Positions 37,335 through 50,600 of a DNA stretch of 64,000 nt are shown piece by piece. The translations under genes were made by a program, and so were the position numbers. The DNA is from Buttiauxella gaviniae (lineage in GTDB: Bacteria > Pseudomonadota > Gammaproteobacteria > Enterobacterales > Enterobacteriaceae): positions 1-64,000 of the forward strand of contig NZ_JBFMVT010000002.1 of the NCBI RefSeq assembly GCF_040786275.1, written 5' to 3'. The first letter of the stretch is position 1. Every line of letters starts with the position of its first letter. Under the pieces are notes generated by a model that worked only from the letters and a program-made list of their open reading frames with translations, was not told the DNA's origin and did no database searches.

Positions 37335-38315
37335 TTATTTTCCAGCTTTTAATAATAGCCAGATAAACACAGGTGCGCCTAACGTTGCGGTCACAACGCC
37401 AATCGGTAACTCTGCTGAAGCCAATGCCAGGCGCGCAATAATATCGGCCCCAAGCAGCACGGTTGCTCCGGCAAGCGCACTCGCCGGAAGTAAAATGCGG
37501 TGATCGTTCAACCCTTTCAGGCGCAGCATATGGGGAATGACGAGGCCAATAAAACCAATCGCCCCTGCCAGCGCAACGCTAACACCCACCAGCCAGCCGG
37601 TGGCGATTACCAGAATGTTTCGCCAGAGCCAGACCGGCAGCCCCAACTGGCGGGCCGACATTTCGCCCAGCACCATCAGATTCAGCGGCGCATAGTTACG
37701 ACACAGCCACAGCATGACGGGTAATAGCGTCACCATCAGCCACCATTGCCGCCAGTCGATACCGCCAAACCCGCCCATCATCCAGTACATAAGCTGGCGT
37801 AAATCCAGACTGGTACTGAAATAGATAGCCCAGGTCATCAGTGCGCTACAGATGATCCCCAGAGCGACGCCCGCCAGTAATAAACGGCTATTCGATAGAT
37901 GTCTTCTTGAAAAGCGCAGCAAGATAAACGTAATAACCAGCGCCCCCAGAATGGCACAGATACCTAACGCCCAGCCCGGAAGCATTCCTTGCCCAAGCAA
38001 CACCGCCGCAACTAGCGCAACACCTGCTCCGTTAGAGACACCAAGCAAACCGGGCTCAGCCAGTGGGTTCTCAAACAGCGCCTGCATAATCGTGCCAGAA
38101 ATCGCCAGCGCCGCGCCGACCAGCAGTACAGCCAATGTGCGAGGCATGCGAATTTGCCAGATAAACAGCCGCGCATCTTCGCGCATCCAGTGTAAGGGGG
38201 AATACCACCGATCTCCGGCGCATAAACTCAGCACCGCCATGCCCAACATTGCGCAAAGCAGAGTGAGTAGCCAGAAGCGTTCGAGACGATGCTGCCTTGC
38301 GACATAAGTATGCAT
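37335..38315 (-). CDS. btuC: Vitamin B12 ABC transporter permease BtuC
   Basis: The 326-residue FecCD-type permease has about ten transmembrane segments. It forms the cobalamin channel with BtuD. Family motifs are [39 protein letters not shown] and [15 protein letters not shown]. It is separated from upstream ihfA by a terminator (38395-38423), so it likely has its own promoter in 38316-38394. Confidence 0.95.
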   Translation of the reverse strand: MHTYVARQHRLERFWLLTLLCAMLGMAVLSLCAGDRWYSPLHWMREDARLFIWQIRMPRTLAVLLVGAALAISGTIMQALFENPLAEPGLLGVSNGAGVALVAAVLLGQGMLPGWALGICAILGALVITFILLRFSRRHLSNSRLLLAGVALGIICSALMTWAIYFSTSLDLRQLMYWMMGGFGGIDWRQWWLMVTLLPVMLWLCRNYAPLNLMVLGEMSARQLGLPVWLWRNILVIATGWLVGVSVALAGAIGFIGLVIPHMLRLKGLNDHRILLPASALAGATVLLGADIIARLALASAELPIGVVTATLGAPVFIWLLLKAGK

Positions 38316-38394
38316 CTGGTTGATGAGATCCGATTAGTAACAATTGATAAAGTTGATTTTACGGGGGATTTTCAGCGCAGGACAAGAAGAAAAG

Positions 38395-38423
38395 AAAAAG
38401 GCCGCTATAGGCGGCCTTTTTGG
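38395..38423 (-). terminator. Terminator of the pheST-ihfA operon
   Basis: GGCCGC-tata-GCGGCC-type hairpin (38399-38416), flanked by A-run and T-run on both sides, directly after the ihfA stop at 38434. It is a classical rho-independent terminator. Confidence 0.85.
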
Positions 38424-38433
38424 TTAATTCAGG

Positions 38434-38733
38434 TTACTCGTCTTTTGGCGACGCGTTTTCAACCCTACTTTTCAACTTCTGACCAGGTCGGAAGGTCACT
38501 ACACGGCGTGCCGTGATAGGAATATCTTCACCGGTCTTCGGGTTACGCCCGGGACGTTGGTTTTTATCGCGTAAGTCAAAATTACCAAAGCCTGATAGTT
38601 TAACCTGCTCGCCGTTTTCCAGAGCGCGACGAATCTCTTCGAAAAACAGTTCTACCAACTCTTTAGCATCACGTTTGCTAAGCCCTAGCTTATCAAACAG
38701 ATATTCTGACATTTCAGCTTTTGTAAGCGCCAT
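38434..38733 (-). CDS. ihfA: Integration host factor alpha subunit
   Basis: The 99-residue DNA-bending protein (E. coli IhfA, 99) pairs with IhfB. The start [20 protein letters not shown], the DNA-contacting arm with [14 protein letters not shown] and the end [10 protein letters not shown] are close to the E. coli protein. It begins 4 nt after the pheT stop and is cotranscribed with pheST, and probably also has an internal promoter in pheT as in E. coli. Confidence 0.98.
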
Positions 38734-38737
38734 ACGT

Positions 38738-41125
38738 TCAATCCCTCAATGATGCCTGGAATCGCTCTTTTAATGCCTCTACACATTTTGCAACGGTAGC
38801 GGCAATCTCCTCTTCTTCGAGTGTACGGCCCGTATCCTGTAGGATAAGGCTAATGGCAAGGCTCTTATAACCTTCGGCTACACCTTTACCACGGTACACA
38901 TCAAACAAGTTTACGCCAACTACCTGATTTGCGCCAACTTTCTTACATTCGACCAAAACATCTGCTGCGGGAACGTTTTCTGCGACCACAACAGCGACGT
39001 CACGACGGTTCGCCGGGAAACGAGAAATTTCTTTCGACTCAGGCACAGCGCGGTCTGCAAGCTTGTTCCATAACACTTCGAACACCAGCGTACGGCCATT
39101 CAGAGATAGCTTGCGCTCAAGCTCTGGATGCACAACACCAATGAAACCAATGTATTCACCGTGTAAATAAATGGCTGCGCTTTGGCCCGGATGCAACGCC
39201 GGATTGGTTGCTGCTTTAAATTCGATGTCTGAAAGTTTACCTGTCAGATCGAGAACCGCTTCGAGATCGCCCTTCAAATCATAGAAGTCGACGGTATTAC
39301 GCGCCAGATCCCAATGCTCTTCATAGCGGTTGCCGCAGATTGCACCAGCCAGCATAAGATCCTGACGGATACCCAAGTCTGCCTGAGTATCAGGAACAAA
39401 GCGTAAGCCAGACTCAAAAATACGCACGCGTGCCTGCTGGCGGTTTTGGTTATAAACCACGGTATTGAGCAGACCTGTCAACAAAGACAAACGCATGGCT
39501 GACATTTCGCTGGAAATTGGGCTCGGCAGAATCAGATTTTCCTCACCCGGGTGCAGCAGTTGTTGAACTTTTGGGTCAACAAAGCTGTAGGTGATCACTT
39601 CCTGATAGCCTTTATCCACCAGCATGGTTTTCACACGCTTGAGAGAAAGGTCTGCTTCGCGATGGCTGCCCATGATAAGACCCGCTTGAACCGGCTCATC
39701 TGGAATGCTGTTATAGCCATAAACGCGGGCAACTTCTTCAACCAGATCTTCTTCAATCTGCATATCAAAGCGCCAGCTAGGGGCGACGGCTGTCCACTGG
39801 TTATCACCTTCAGTCACTTCACAACCCAGACGACGCAGAATGTCGCTAACCTGCGCATCTTCAATATGATGGCCAATCAGACGATCCAGTTTACTGCGAC
39901 GCAGAGTAATTGTGGCAGCTTTTGGCAGATATGCTTCGTTAGTTACATCGATAACCGGGCCAGCCTCACCGCCGCAGATGTCAATCAGCAAACGAGTAGC
40001 ACGTTCCATCGCTTTATATTGCAGCGCAGAATCCACGCCACGCTCATAACGATGAGAGGCATCAGTATGCAGACCGTGGCGACGCGCGCGGCCAGTGATA
40101 GATAGCGGGCTGAAGAATGCGCATTCCAGCAGTACGTTCTGGGTTTCATCATTAACGCCAGAGTGTTCGCCACCAAAGATACCGCCCATTGCCAGCGCTT
40201 TTTTATGGTCGGCAATGACCAGCGTATCGGCATTCAGCTTCGCTTCGTTGCCATCAAGCAGCGTCAGGGTTTCACCCTCTTCCGCCAGACGCACAACAAT
40301 GCCGCCTTCGATGCGGTTCAGGTCGAACGCATGCATCGGTTGGCCAAGTTCCAGCAGCACGTAGTTAGTCACGTCAACAACGGCATCGATAGAACGAATA
40401 CCGCAACGACGCAGTTTTTCTTTCATCCACAGCGGCGTTGGCGCTTTAACGTTGATACCTTTGACAACACGGCCCAGGTAGCGCGGGCAGGCTTCAGGCG
40501 CATCCACACGAATTGGCAGCGTATCGGCGATAGTTGCGGCCACGGTAGCCATTTCTGGTTCGTTTAATGGCAGCTTGTTCACCACCGCAACATCACGGGC
40601 CACACCGATGATACCGAGGCAGTCGGCACGGTTTGGCGTTACGCTGATTTCGATAGTGTTGTCGTCAAGTTTCAGGTATTCGCGGATATCAGTCCCGATT
40701 GGCGCATCCAAAGGCAGTTCGATAATCCCGTTATGGTCATCGGAAATACCCAGCTCGGAGAACGAGCACAGCATGCCTTCTGACGGCTCACCACGCAGTT
40801 TCGCCGCTTTAATTTTGAAATCGCCTGGCAGCAAAGCACCGACGGTTGCGACAGCAACTTTCAGGCCCTGACGGCAGTTTGGCGCACCACAAACGATGTC
40901 TAACAGACGCTCGCCACCGACGTTTACTTTTGTCACACGCAGTTTGTCAGCGTTTGGATGTTGGCCGCACTCCACCACTTCACCCACTACGACGCCATTA
41001 AATGCGCCGGCAACGGCATCAACACCATCAACTTCAAGACCAGCCATAGTGATTTGGCTAGAAAGCTCCTCACTGCGGTTGGCTGGATTTACCCATTCGC
41101 GTAACCAGAGTTCACTGAATTTCAT
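38738..41125 (-). CDS. pheT: Phenylalanyl-tRNA synthetase beta subunit
   Basis: The 795-residue subunit (E. coli 795) works as an alpha2-beta2 enzyme with PheS. Order of domains: N-terminal region, tRNA-binding OB fold (about 40-155), B3/B4 editing domain (about 210-380), B5 domain (about 405-475), catalytic-like core and the C-terminal anticodon-binding domain (from about 700, [14 protein letters not shown]). It starts 14 nt after pheS. Confidence 0.98.
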
Positions 41126-41139
41126 TGGATATTCCGCCT

Positions 41140-42171
<1,032 letters not shown>

Positions 42172-42192
42172 CTAATAGAAAAATGAAATGCC

Positions 42193-42222
42193 AAAAAAAA
42201 AGCCTCCATTATGGAGGCTTTC
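42193..42222 (-). terminator. Attenuator terminator of pheST
   Basis: AGCCTCCATtATGGAGGCT hairpin (about 42201-42219) with a run of eight U on the minus transcript (42193-42200), between pheM and pheS. An alternative pairing of CGTTTC/GAAACG-type segments around pheM provides the antiterminator, as in E. coli phenylalanine attenuation. Confidence 0.85.
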
Positions 42223-42266
42223 GGCGCTATTTTTCGTTTCTTTTCTTACGCGCAAAGCCCCCTGAT

Positions 42267-42311
42267 TCAGGCGCTAAAGTAAAAAAAGAAACGGAAAATA
42301 GCAGCGTTCAT
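42267..42311 (-). CDS. pheM: pheST leader peptide PheM
   Basis: The 14-residue peptide MNAAIFRFFFYFSA contains five phenylalanines, three consecutive. It differs from E. coli PheM only at the last residue. Ribosome stalling at Phe codons when tRNA-Phe is uncharged prevents formation of the attenuator at 42193-42222. Confidence 0.95.
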   Translation of the reverse strand: MNAAIFRFFFYFSA

Positions 42312-42394
42312 GCTTGCAGTTACCTTATTTGTCAATTTTAAACCGCACCAGACAGGAGGCGTGGCTAAAACAGTCAACAGATTAATTATGTTAG

Positions 42395-42423
42395 AAATTA
42401 AAAGAGGGAGACAAGCTCCCTCT
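42395..42423 (-). terminator. Hairpin after rplT
   Basis: AGAGGGAG (42403-42410) and CTCCCTCT (42416-42423) form a stem 11 nt beyond the rplT stop; the minus transcript continues with TTTTAATTT. A terminator, probably partial, since pheST can also be reached from upstream. Confidence 0.7.
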
Positions 42424-42433
42424 AATAACCGGC

Positions 42434-42805
<372 letters not shown>

Positions 42806-42835
42806 CTATATTCTGAATTAATTAAAAAGTTCTGC

Positions 42836-43033
<198 letters not shown>

Positions 43034-43129
43034 TTAATAACTTTCCACTTCGCATTGTTAATAAAACGAACCAGAAGGCGAACAAAACTCACGAGGCCGA
43101 AACCTCGCGAGAACTGTTACTTGATGGCC

Positions 43130-45605
<2,476 letters not shown>

Positions 45606-45619
45606 TATAAGTCCTTATT

Positions 45620-45650
45620 CGCAGTGGTGACCCATACGCAAGATCACGTG
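45620..45650 (-). promoter_or_regulatory. thrS translational operator (tRNA-Thr mimic)
   Basis: On the minus strand the leader reads GTGATC-TTGCGTATG-GGTCAC, a 6-bp stem with a 9-nt loop containing CGT, the anticodon of a tRNA-Thr. It lies 15-45 nt before the thrS start and matches domain 2 of the E. coli thrS operator, where ThrS binds and blocks ribosome loading. The rest of the interval 45651-45963 is A+T-rich and holds promoters for both sides but no other gene I can see. Confidence 0.85.
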
Positions 45651-45963
45651 CAACATAAAATGTTATTTAAATTCATCTAGTTGCGTAGCCATCTGACCAA
45701 CAATTGTCGGATTGGTACACAATCATGTACACAAATGAAGTTTCACAACGCTTCAATATTCACTTGATGCCGCCGATGGTAACATTAAAAAAACGGGGAA
45801 TACATAAATGTGGTCATTTAGACCGTTATCAGAAAAGTCTATCGTGGAAATTTACCCCCACTCTTCTCATTTGATAGCCATTAGTTGATGTGACATACCC
45901 CCCTAAGAATGGTAACTTCACCCTCATTATTAGCATTGTTATTGAAACTATCAGGAAACGTGA

Positions 45964-46119
45964 ATGGACCTTTTTGATGAGTCTTATGAGCAGCATAAGC
46001 AATCTGTAGGTAATCAGGAAGCACACTGGAATGCTTGGCTTGCGCGTCATCCGTTGGTGCTTGTCGCTGTAGCTGCAGTTACCATCTGTATTATTTTGTT
46101 GGCCATGTATTTATCGTAA
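45964..46119 (+). CDS. Small single-pass membrane protein, 51 aa
   Basis: ATG 45964 follows AGGAAA at a good distance. The 51-residue product has a polar, Gln/His-rich N-terminal half (MDLFDESYEQHKQ) and one strong transmembrane segment (about 31-50, LVLVAVAAVTICIILLAMYL) ending at the C-terminus. It would sit in the inner membrane with the N-terminus in the cytoplasm. I do not recognise a family. It is divergent from thrS and read toward a LysR-type regulator 83 nt downstream. Confidence 0.65.
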   Translation: MDLFDESYEQHKQSVGNQEAHWNAWLARHPLVLVAVAAVTICIILLAMYLS

Positions 46120-46202
46120 CGCCCCCTTTCTTTGAGATTTAACCCACCGGCACGGATCGCCTTTATCGACTTTTCCATCACTAAGGTAGCACTGAGGTTG
46201 AT

Positions 46203-47126
46203 ATGGCCTGGAATATGAACGATCTGTCTGTTTTTGTCGCCGTGATAAGCAATAAAAGCATTACGGCTGCGGCCAATAAACTCGGAATACAAAAATCAAC
46301 TATCAGTCGCTCACTTGAAAGGTTAGAAAGTCATCTTCATGTCAGATTAATTGAAAGAAATAACCGAAACATTCGCCCAACATCAGACGGCCAGCGCCTA
46401 TATGAAGAGTTATTACCCACATTAGATAAGCTGGATAGTATTTATCGCGAATTTATGGGTGGCGGAGCGAGTGGAAATATCAACATTTCAACAACAATAG
46501 CATTTTCCCGGGAAATTATTTCCCCTGCACTTTTTAACTTCACTGATGAAAATCCAAATATCACCTTAAATATAAAATCAACAACCGGGTATATGGATTT
46601 TTATCATGACAATATCGATATTGCCATTAAATTAGGTGCCTCTTCGCCTTCTGACTGCTATGCCAAAAAGTTGTTCACCGTCCAACTATGCTGGTATTGC
46701 TCACCAGCCTATCTGGAAAAACATCCTGAAGTGGCTGATGCCTCTTATTCTGAATTAACCAGGCACATTCGATTTGTTCACTCCCAGGAAAATTACCCTG
46801 ATAAATTCAAACTTAAAGAGTCCGATGCCGCCCTTGATTTAAATACTTTACCCGGCGTAAACGTTTTAGAAGATGTGCTTATGATCAGAGATGCCATTAT
46901 TAGCGGTAGCGGTGTCGGGTTATTGCCTGATGTTTATTGTAATACCCACGTGAGTAAAGGCCGTCTAATTAAAATAGCCCCACAACTGTTGGTATCGCCT
47001 CATGTAGACGTGCTTGCTATTTACCCGGGTAACTCTCGTTTATCGTCTAAGCTCGCGTTAGTATTATCATTTTTAGAAAAAGCCGTTGCCGCCTATCTGG
47101 CCCATTCTAGTGGAGAAACCAAATAA
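46203..47126 (+). CDS. LysR-type transcriptional regulator
   Basis: The 307-residue regulator has a winged helix-turn-helix at the N-terminus (about 5-65: VFVAVISNKSITAAANKLGIQKSTISRSLERLE) and a LysR substrate domain (about 90-295). ATG 46203 has GAGG at 8 nt; an internal ATG at 46215 is the start closer to family alignments. The coding sequence is visibly A+T-rich compared with neighbours such as thrS. It is tail-to-tail with an MFS transporter gene, so it is not the usual divergent LysR-target pair. Effector unknown. Confidence 0.9.
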   Translation: MAWNMNDLSVFVAVISNKSITAAANKLGIQKSTISRSLERLESHLHVRLIERNNRNIRPTSDGQRLYEELLPTLDKLDSIYREFMGGGASGNINISTTIAFSREIISPALFNFTDENPNITLNIKSTTGYMDFYHDNIDIAIKLGASSPSDCYAKKLFTVQLCWYCSPAYLEKHPEVADASYSELTRHIRFVHSQENYPDKFKLKESDAALDLNTLPGVNVLEDVLMIRDAIISGSGVGLLPDVYCNTHVSKGRLIKIAPQLLVSPHVDVLAIYPGNSRLSSKLALVLSFLEKAVAAYLAHSSGETK

Positions 47127-47135
47127 TAATATCAA

Positions 47136-48320
47136 TCAGTCACCATGAGATTGGTTGGTTTTTATCCAGCTGACATAAATCCCAGCCAAAATTCCTGTAG
47201 CCGCGATAAATATAAAAAAGCCCTGCTGGATATTGACAGAAACTAATTTGAGCATAGGCGCGCTCAACGCCTGGCCTAAAAAATAGGCCATCACAAACCC
47301 ACTCAATAATCCCGGGCGATGTCTGGCGGGGCTGATATCAATCACCATATGAGTAAGCGTAGGTAACAGTAAACCAAAACCTATTCCAGCACACAGTAAT
47401 GTTCCCATTAACCAAAACGTTGGTGTTACAACGGCGAAGGGCATGATTGCCAGGCTTAGAAAAATGAAGCAGATAACCAACAATCTTGTTTGTCCAAATC
47501 GATGTTTAAGCCGCTGATAAAACCCTGCGCACGTTGCCGAGATAAGGCTCATTAATGCCATAAGAATACCGATATTTCCTGCACTCAGCCCAAAGTTTGT
47601 GCTTAGGTCAAACGGAATATGGATAAGCACCAGGTAATAAATGAACATGCCCAACCCACCAAGAAAATACAAAGGCATCACCGAGCGTAACAGGCCATAA
47701 TTAAACTTTTCACAGATGGGATGTTTAGGCAAAGACTTAACTGAAAACAAGGCTAAAAAGAATACCGGAAGCGATAATAAATAAAGACTAAAAGGTAGTC
47801 GCCATGAGACCTGCGCCAGAGCTCCGCTGGCAAGAACAAAGATTACCCCTCCAAGATTAACCGCTATTGATTGTTGCGCGACAAAGCGTGTGCGCCTCTC
47901 TCCCTGAAAGAGCGAACCAATCAAATGATTGATAAGCGTCATACAAATTGCAATTGCTACACCGAGCAGTAAACGTCCCACCCAAAGTACTGCCAGGGAA
48001 TGGCTCCAAAGTCCGCAACTTCCTGCTGATGCGTAAAGCAATAATCCCGATAACAGAACTCGTCGCTCGCCATAGCGCTGAATTAAGCGATTAACAAAAG
48101 GAGAAAAAAGCACCACTGCGACCGCCGGTAAACTCATTAACAATGAAACACCGAACGATGATTTAAATACCTGCCCAAGAGTTGCTAAAGAAGGGGCGAT
48201 CGCAGCATTTGCCATTACCAACAAACTACTGCCCATCAGTAAGCATGCCCTTAATATATTCAAACTGTTAGATGTAGACAGGTTTTTGGCCGGATGTTGA
48301 AAAGTGGAAGGAGAGTTCAT
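47136..48320 (-). CDS. MFS transporter, drug/metabolite exporter type
   Basis: The 394-residue protein has about 12 hydrophobic segments and the MFS loop motif RLIQRYGERRVLL between segments 2 and 3. It resembles the small multidrug or sugar efflux families (AraJ/YnfM-like DHA1). It ends 9 bp from the LysR-type gene on the opposite strand. The interval 48321-48490 upstream is A+T-rich with likely promoter sequence. Substrate unknown. Confidence 0.88.
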   Translation of the reverse strand: MNSPSTFQHPAKNLSTSNSLNILRACLLMGSSLLVMANAAIAPSLATLGQVFKSSFGVSLLMSLPAVAVVLFSPFVNRLIQRYGERRVLLSGLLLYASAGSCGLWSHSLAVLWVGRLLLGVAIAICMTLINHLIGSLFQGERRTRFVAQQSIAVNLGGVIFVLASGALAQVSWRLPFSLYLLSLPVFFLALFSVKSLPKHPICEKFNYGLLRSVMPLYFLGGLGMFIYYLVLIHIPFDLSTNFGLSAGNIGILMALMSLISATCAGFYQRLKHRFGQTRLLVICFIFLSLAIMPFAVVTPTFWLMGTLLCAGIGFGLLLPTLTHMVIDISPARHRPGLLSGFVMAYFLGQALSAPMLKLVSVNIQQGFFIFIAATGILAGIYVSWIKTNQSHGD

Positions 48321-48490
48321 TTTATCCGTAATAAGTAAATTAACTGTCTTATTACTATCTCTTTTTCTATCTTATTTTTATAGTCGCATATCGGCAACGC
48401 AGTGTTGCGTAATTCATTCATCTTATTTCTTGCCGATTTAAATCCTCGCAAAATGGCTATCTGATATTTAAGTGGCAAATTTTAGATATA

Positions 48491-48519
48491 AAAAAACCGG
48501 GCATCATGCTCCGGTTTTT
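48491..48519 (-). terminator. Rho-independent terminator
   Basis: AAAACCGG and CCGGTTTTT arms around an 8-9 nt loop, with T-runs on both strands. It ends the small periplasmic gene at 48607-48837 and separates it from the MFS gene. Confidence 0.75.
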
Positions 48520-48528
48520 ATTTCATGC

Positions 48529-48592
48529 TATACCCGTCATGCTTCAAGTTGCATGTGCGTTGGCTTTCCTGCAACTCGAATTATTTTGGGTA
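48529..48592. repeat. ERIC-like element lacking its centre
   Basis: The 64-bp unit starts TATACCCGTCATGCTTCAAG and ends GCAACTCGAATTATTTTGGG plus TA. Both are the outer ends of the 126-bp ERIC consensus, joined without the central palindrome. The two halves (TTGCATGTGCG, CCTGCAACTCG) can still pair to form a hairpin. Confidence 0.7.
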
Positions 48593-48606
48593 AGCATGAA
48601 CAATTA

Positions 48607-48837
48607 TTACGACCAATCACCTGCCACCAACGTATGCACATTAAAGGCGTCATCCATTGATTGACCGGTGGACTGCGCGCCAGGCTGGATATTAGAGCCG
48701 GCTTCAATGTCGCTCGCATGCCAGGTGGCCGTTGGTGCAGTTTGTGTTGTAGTGGTCGATGCAGGAACTGCTGCAAATGCGCCAAATGAAAGCACGGAAA
48801 GTGCAACGGCGACAGTGGCATATTTAATAGATTTCAT
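48607..48837 (-). CDS. Small secreted protein, 76 aa, function unknown
   Basis: From ATG 48837 (or ATG 48843, two codons earlier) the product has a signal peptide (MKSIKYATVAVALSVLSFG, cleavage after AFA) and a short Thr/Gln-rich mature part (TTTTQTAPTATWHASDIEAG) ending DWS. The mature chain has no cysteine and no recognisable domain. The N-terminus looks like those of small stress-induced periplasmic proteins (BhsA/YdgH type), but the mature part does not contain the DUF1471 pattern. It is followed by a terminator at 48491-48519. Confidence 0.65.
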   Translation of the reverse strand: MKSIKYATVAVALSVLSFGAFAAVPASTTTTQTAPTATWHASDIEAGSNIQPGAQSTGQSMDDAFNVHTLVAGDWS

Positions 48838-49076
48838 AATCATTTTTCTCTTATTTAGTGGGCCAGCAAGTTTTTTGCTTGCTACCAAACAAGAGTAGAT
48901 CCAGATCACACTTTTCACAAGGCTGTTTATTTATCAAATTGTGCAGAATATACAGGAATTATGACGAAACGGCAAATTAAGGAGAGATTGTGAAGAAAGT
49001 TAACTTAAATTCATTTTATTTAAAATAAAACTCTGGACCAAAATAATAATAGCACGCATTGATAAAATAAAACAAT

Positions 49077-49098
49077 AAAGCCGGGAATAACCCGGCTT
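49077..49098 (-). terminator. Terminator of ydiY
   Basis: AAGCCGGG-aataa-CCCGGCTT hairpin 7 nt beyond the ydiY stop, followed on the minus strand by a T-rich tract. Confidence 0.8.
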
Positions 49099-49104
49099 CA
49101 CTCA

Positions 49105-49863
49105 TTACATCTTATAACCCAGCGTCACAGCGGTACGTCTGTCGGTGTGTTCTGGCGCTGAATCTGGCGGATTCGAGTTCCAGGTGACGTTATAGCCAAC
49201 ACGCAAACCAAAGTGCTCATTGATTGCCACTTCCAGTGCAGTCTCAGAGTTTACCGTTGTGTCATCACTACCCAAGACGGAAACACCCTGGATAAATTTG
49301 GCATTATCGGTCAACTGCCAATTATAGATACCGGATGCATAACCTAATGGCTGAGTCTTGTGACCGCCATCGGCGTACTCGTCATAACGAACACCAGGAC
49401 CAAATTCCACACGCAGGCTGTGTACCGGACCATTCAAGAACTGGCGACCGTAACCCGCAGTGAGCACATCCCTTGCCTGATAACCGTTGTAGCGGTCAGT
49501 TAACCAGCTCGCCTGACCAAACAGGTAATCGTTGTCAGTCACGTTATAACGGCTACGACCCCCTACAGAATAAGTCTCAGAAGATCGCTCATTGTTTGAG
49601 GATGTGTTGTTTGCATTGCCCCACAGTGACCAGGCAGTAGAGGTTTGATACCAGGTCATATTGGAGTTCGCGGTCAGCGATGAGCTCGTGCTGTTGCCTG
49701 ATTGCGCAAGATAGCCCGCATTCAGATTTCCTTCGAACGGTTTCTTCGCGGTCGAAGGGTCATCCATGACAGTGAAAACCGAATTATCTGCAATTGCAAA
49801 GTGACTCAATAGCGCACTTCCGGTCAGCAAAATTGCAGCCGGTACTGTCTTAACAAAATTCAT
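49105..49863 (-). CDS. ydiY: DUF481 outer-membrane-type protein YdiY
   Basis: The 252-residue protein is colinear with E. coli YdiY, reported as acid-inducible. A signal peptide (to about 25) is followed by a DUF481 beta-barrel-like domain (GNLNAGYLAQSGNS, YLFGQASWLTDRYNGY, VLTAGYGRQFLNGPVHSLRVEFGPGVRYD) and a C-terminal LGYKM with alternating hydrophobic residues. It is probably an outer-membrane protein of unknown function. In E. coli pfkB is the divergent neighbour; here pfkB is missing. Confidence 0.92.
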   Translation of the reverse strand: MNFVKTVPAAILLTGSALLSHFAIADNSVFTVMDDPSTAKKPFEGNLNAGYLAQSGNSTSSSLTANSNMTWYQTSTAWSLWGNANNTSSNNERSSETYSVGGRSRYNVTDNDYLFGQASWLTDRYNGYQARDVLTAGYGRQFLNGPVHSLRVEFGPGVRYDEYADGGHKTQPLGYASGIYNWQLTDNAKFIQGVSVLGSDDTTVNSETALEVAINEHFGLRVGYNVTWNSNPPDSAPEHTDRRTAVTLGYKM

Positions 49864-50152
49864 TTAGTTATCCGCACAACATAAAAAGAAACCATCAAGG
49901 TTCCGGAATCTTTTCTCTGAATCAAATATTTATGAGCCAAGAAAGGTTACAAATTATAAAAAAGCCAGAATAACATAGCAATGAATTCTTCTTTCATTTT
50001 TTGAATAAGAGAGCTCTTAAAACGTCTTTATTTTCATAAACATAGTTCATCGTTGACTTTTACAAATCATTTGATAAATCAGGGTGTTAATTGACGTTCC
50101 TTCCCATGAATCAGTGCTACGCTTTATGCCGAAGCCAAATTAAGGAGGATAT
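49864..50152. other. Long A+T-rich interval where E. coli has pfkB
   Basis: The stretch upstream of ydiY has no reading frame of note. It contains a GAGAGCTCTT palindrome near 50009 and a possible promoter toward the right: TTGACT near 50053 and TTGATAAAT near 50072. No remnant of the 6-phosphofructokinase II gene is visible. Confidence 0.5.
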
Positions 50153-50281
50153 ATGGCCCTGATTTTCTCACGGACACGGGTTTCGACTCTGGGCACCAGT
50201 ATTCATTTATCCTCAAGCCCCCTGGCTCACAGCTTGTCGCTTCGGCAAAAGTCGCCATTTCTGGCAGAGCAGCTATGCTAA
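50153..50281 (+). CDS. Candidate 42-aa small ORF with strong ribosome binding site
   Basis: ATG 50153 follows AAGGAGG at 5 nt, one of the strongest Shine-Dalgarno sequences in the window. The frame runs 42 codons (MALIFSRTRVSTLGTS, then a Ser/Leu-rich middle, ending AEQLC) to TAA 50281, 29 nt before ydiZ. The peptide has no transmembrane segment and no known family. It could be a small protein, or a leader peptide for ydiZ. Codon content looks ordinary except for several rarer Ser codons. Confidence 0.35.
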   Translation: MALIFSRTRVSTLGTSIHLSSSPLAHSLSLRQKSPFLAEQLC

Positions 50282-50309
50282 AACCTTCGGGATAACAATG
50301 AGGTGAACC

Positions 50310-50600
50310 ATGAGTAGCGGAGACATTGAGCGCTATGTAGTGACATTAAAATTCCATGAACACAATCTGACAGATCTGAATGAGCTTAATAACCATCTGA
50401 CACGCGGCGGTTTTTTACTCACTCTCTCCGATGATGACGGGAAAGTTCATGAACTTGGTATCAACACTTATGGATTGATAAGCCCTCTCAGCCAGACGGA
50501 GGTTGAAGAGTTAGCGCGCGGCCTTGGCAAACTGGCGCTGGGCGTCGAACCTGAAGTTTTGGTCACCACCTGGGATGAGTGGCTGCAACAGGGCCAATAG
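50310..50600 (+). CDS. ydiZ: Conserved small protein YdiZ
   Basis: The 96-residue acidic cytoplasmic protein resembles E. coli YdiZ in length, position (before yniA) and pattern (LNNHLTRGGFLLTLSDDDGKVHELG, with TWDEWLQ at the end). Function is unknown. It starts after GAGGTGAACC. yniA follows after 104 nt on the same strand. Confidence 0.8.
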   Translation: MSSGDIERYVVTLKFHEHNLTDLNELNNHLTRGGFLLTLSDDDGKVHELGINTYGLISPLSQTEVEELARGLGKLALGVEPEVLVTTWDEWLQQGQ

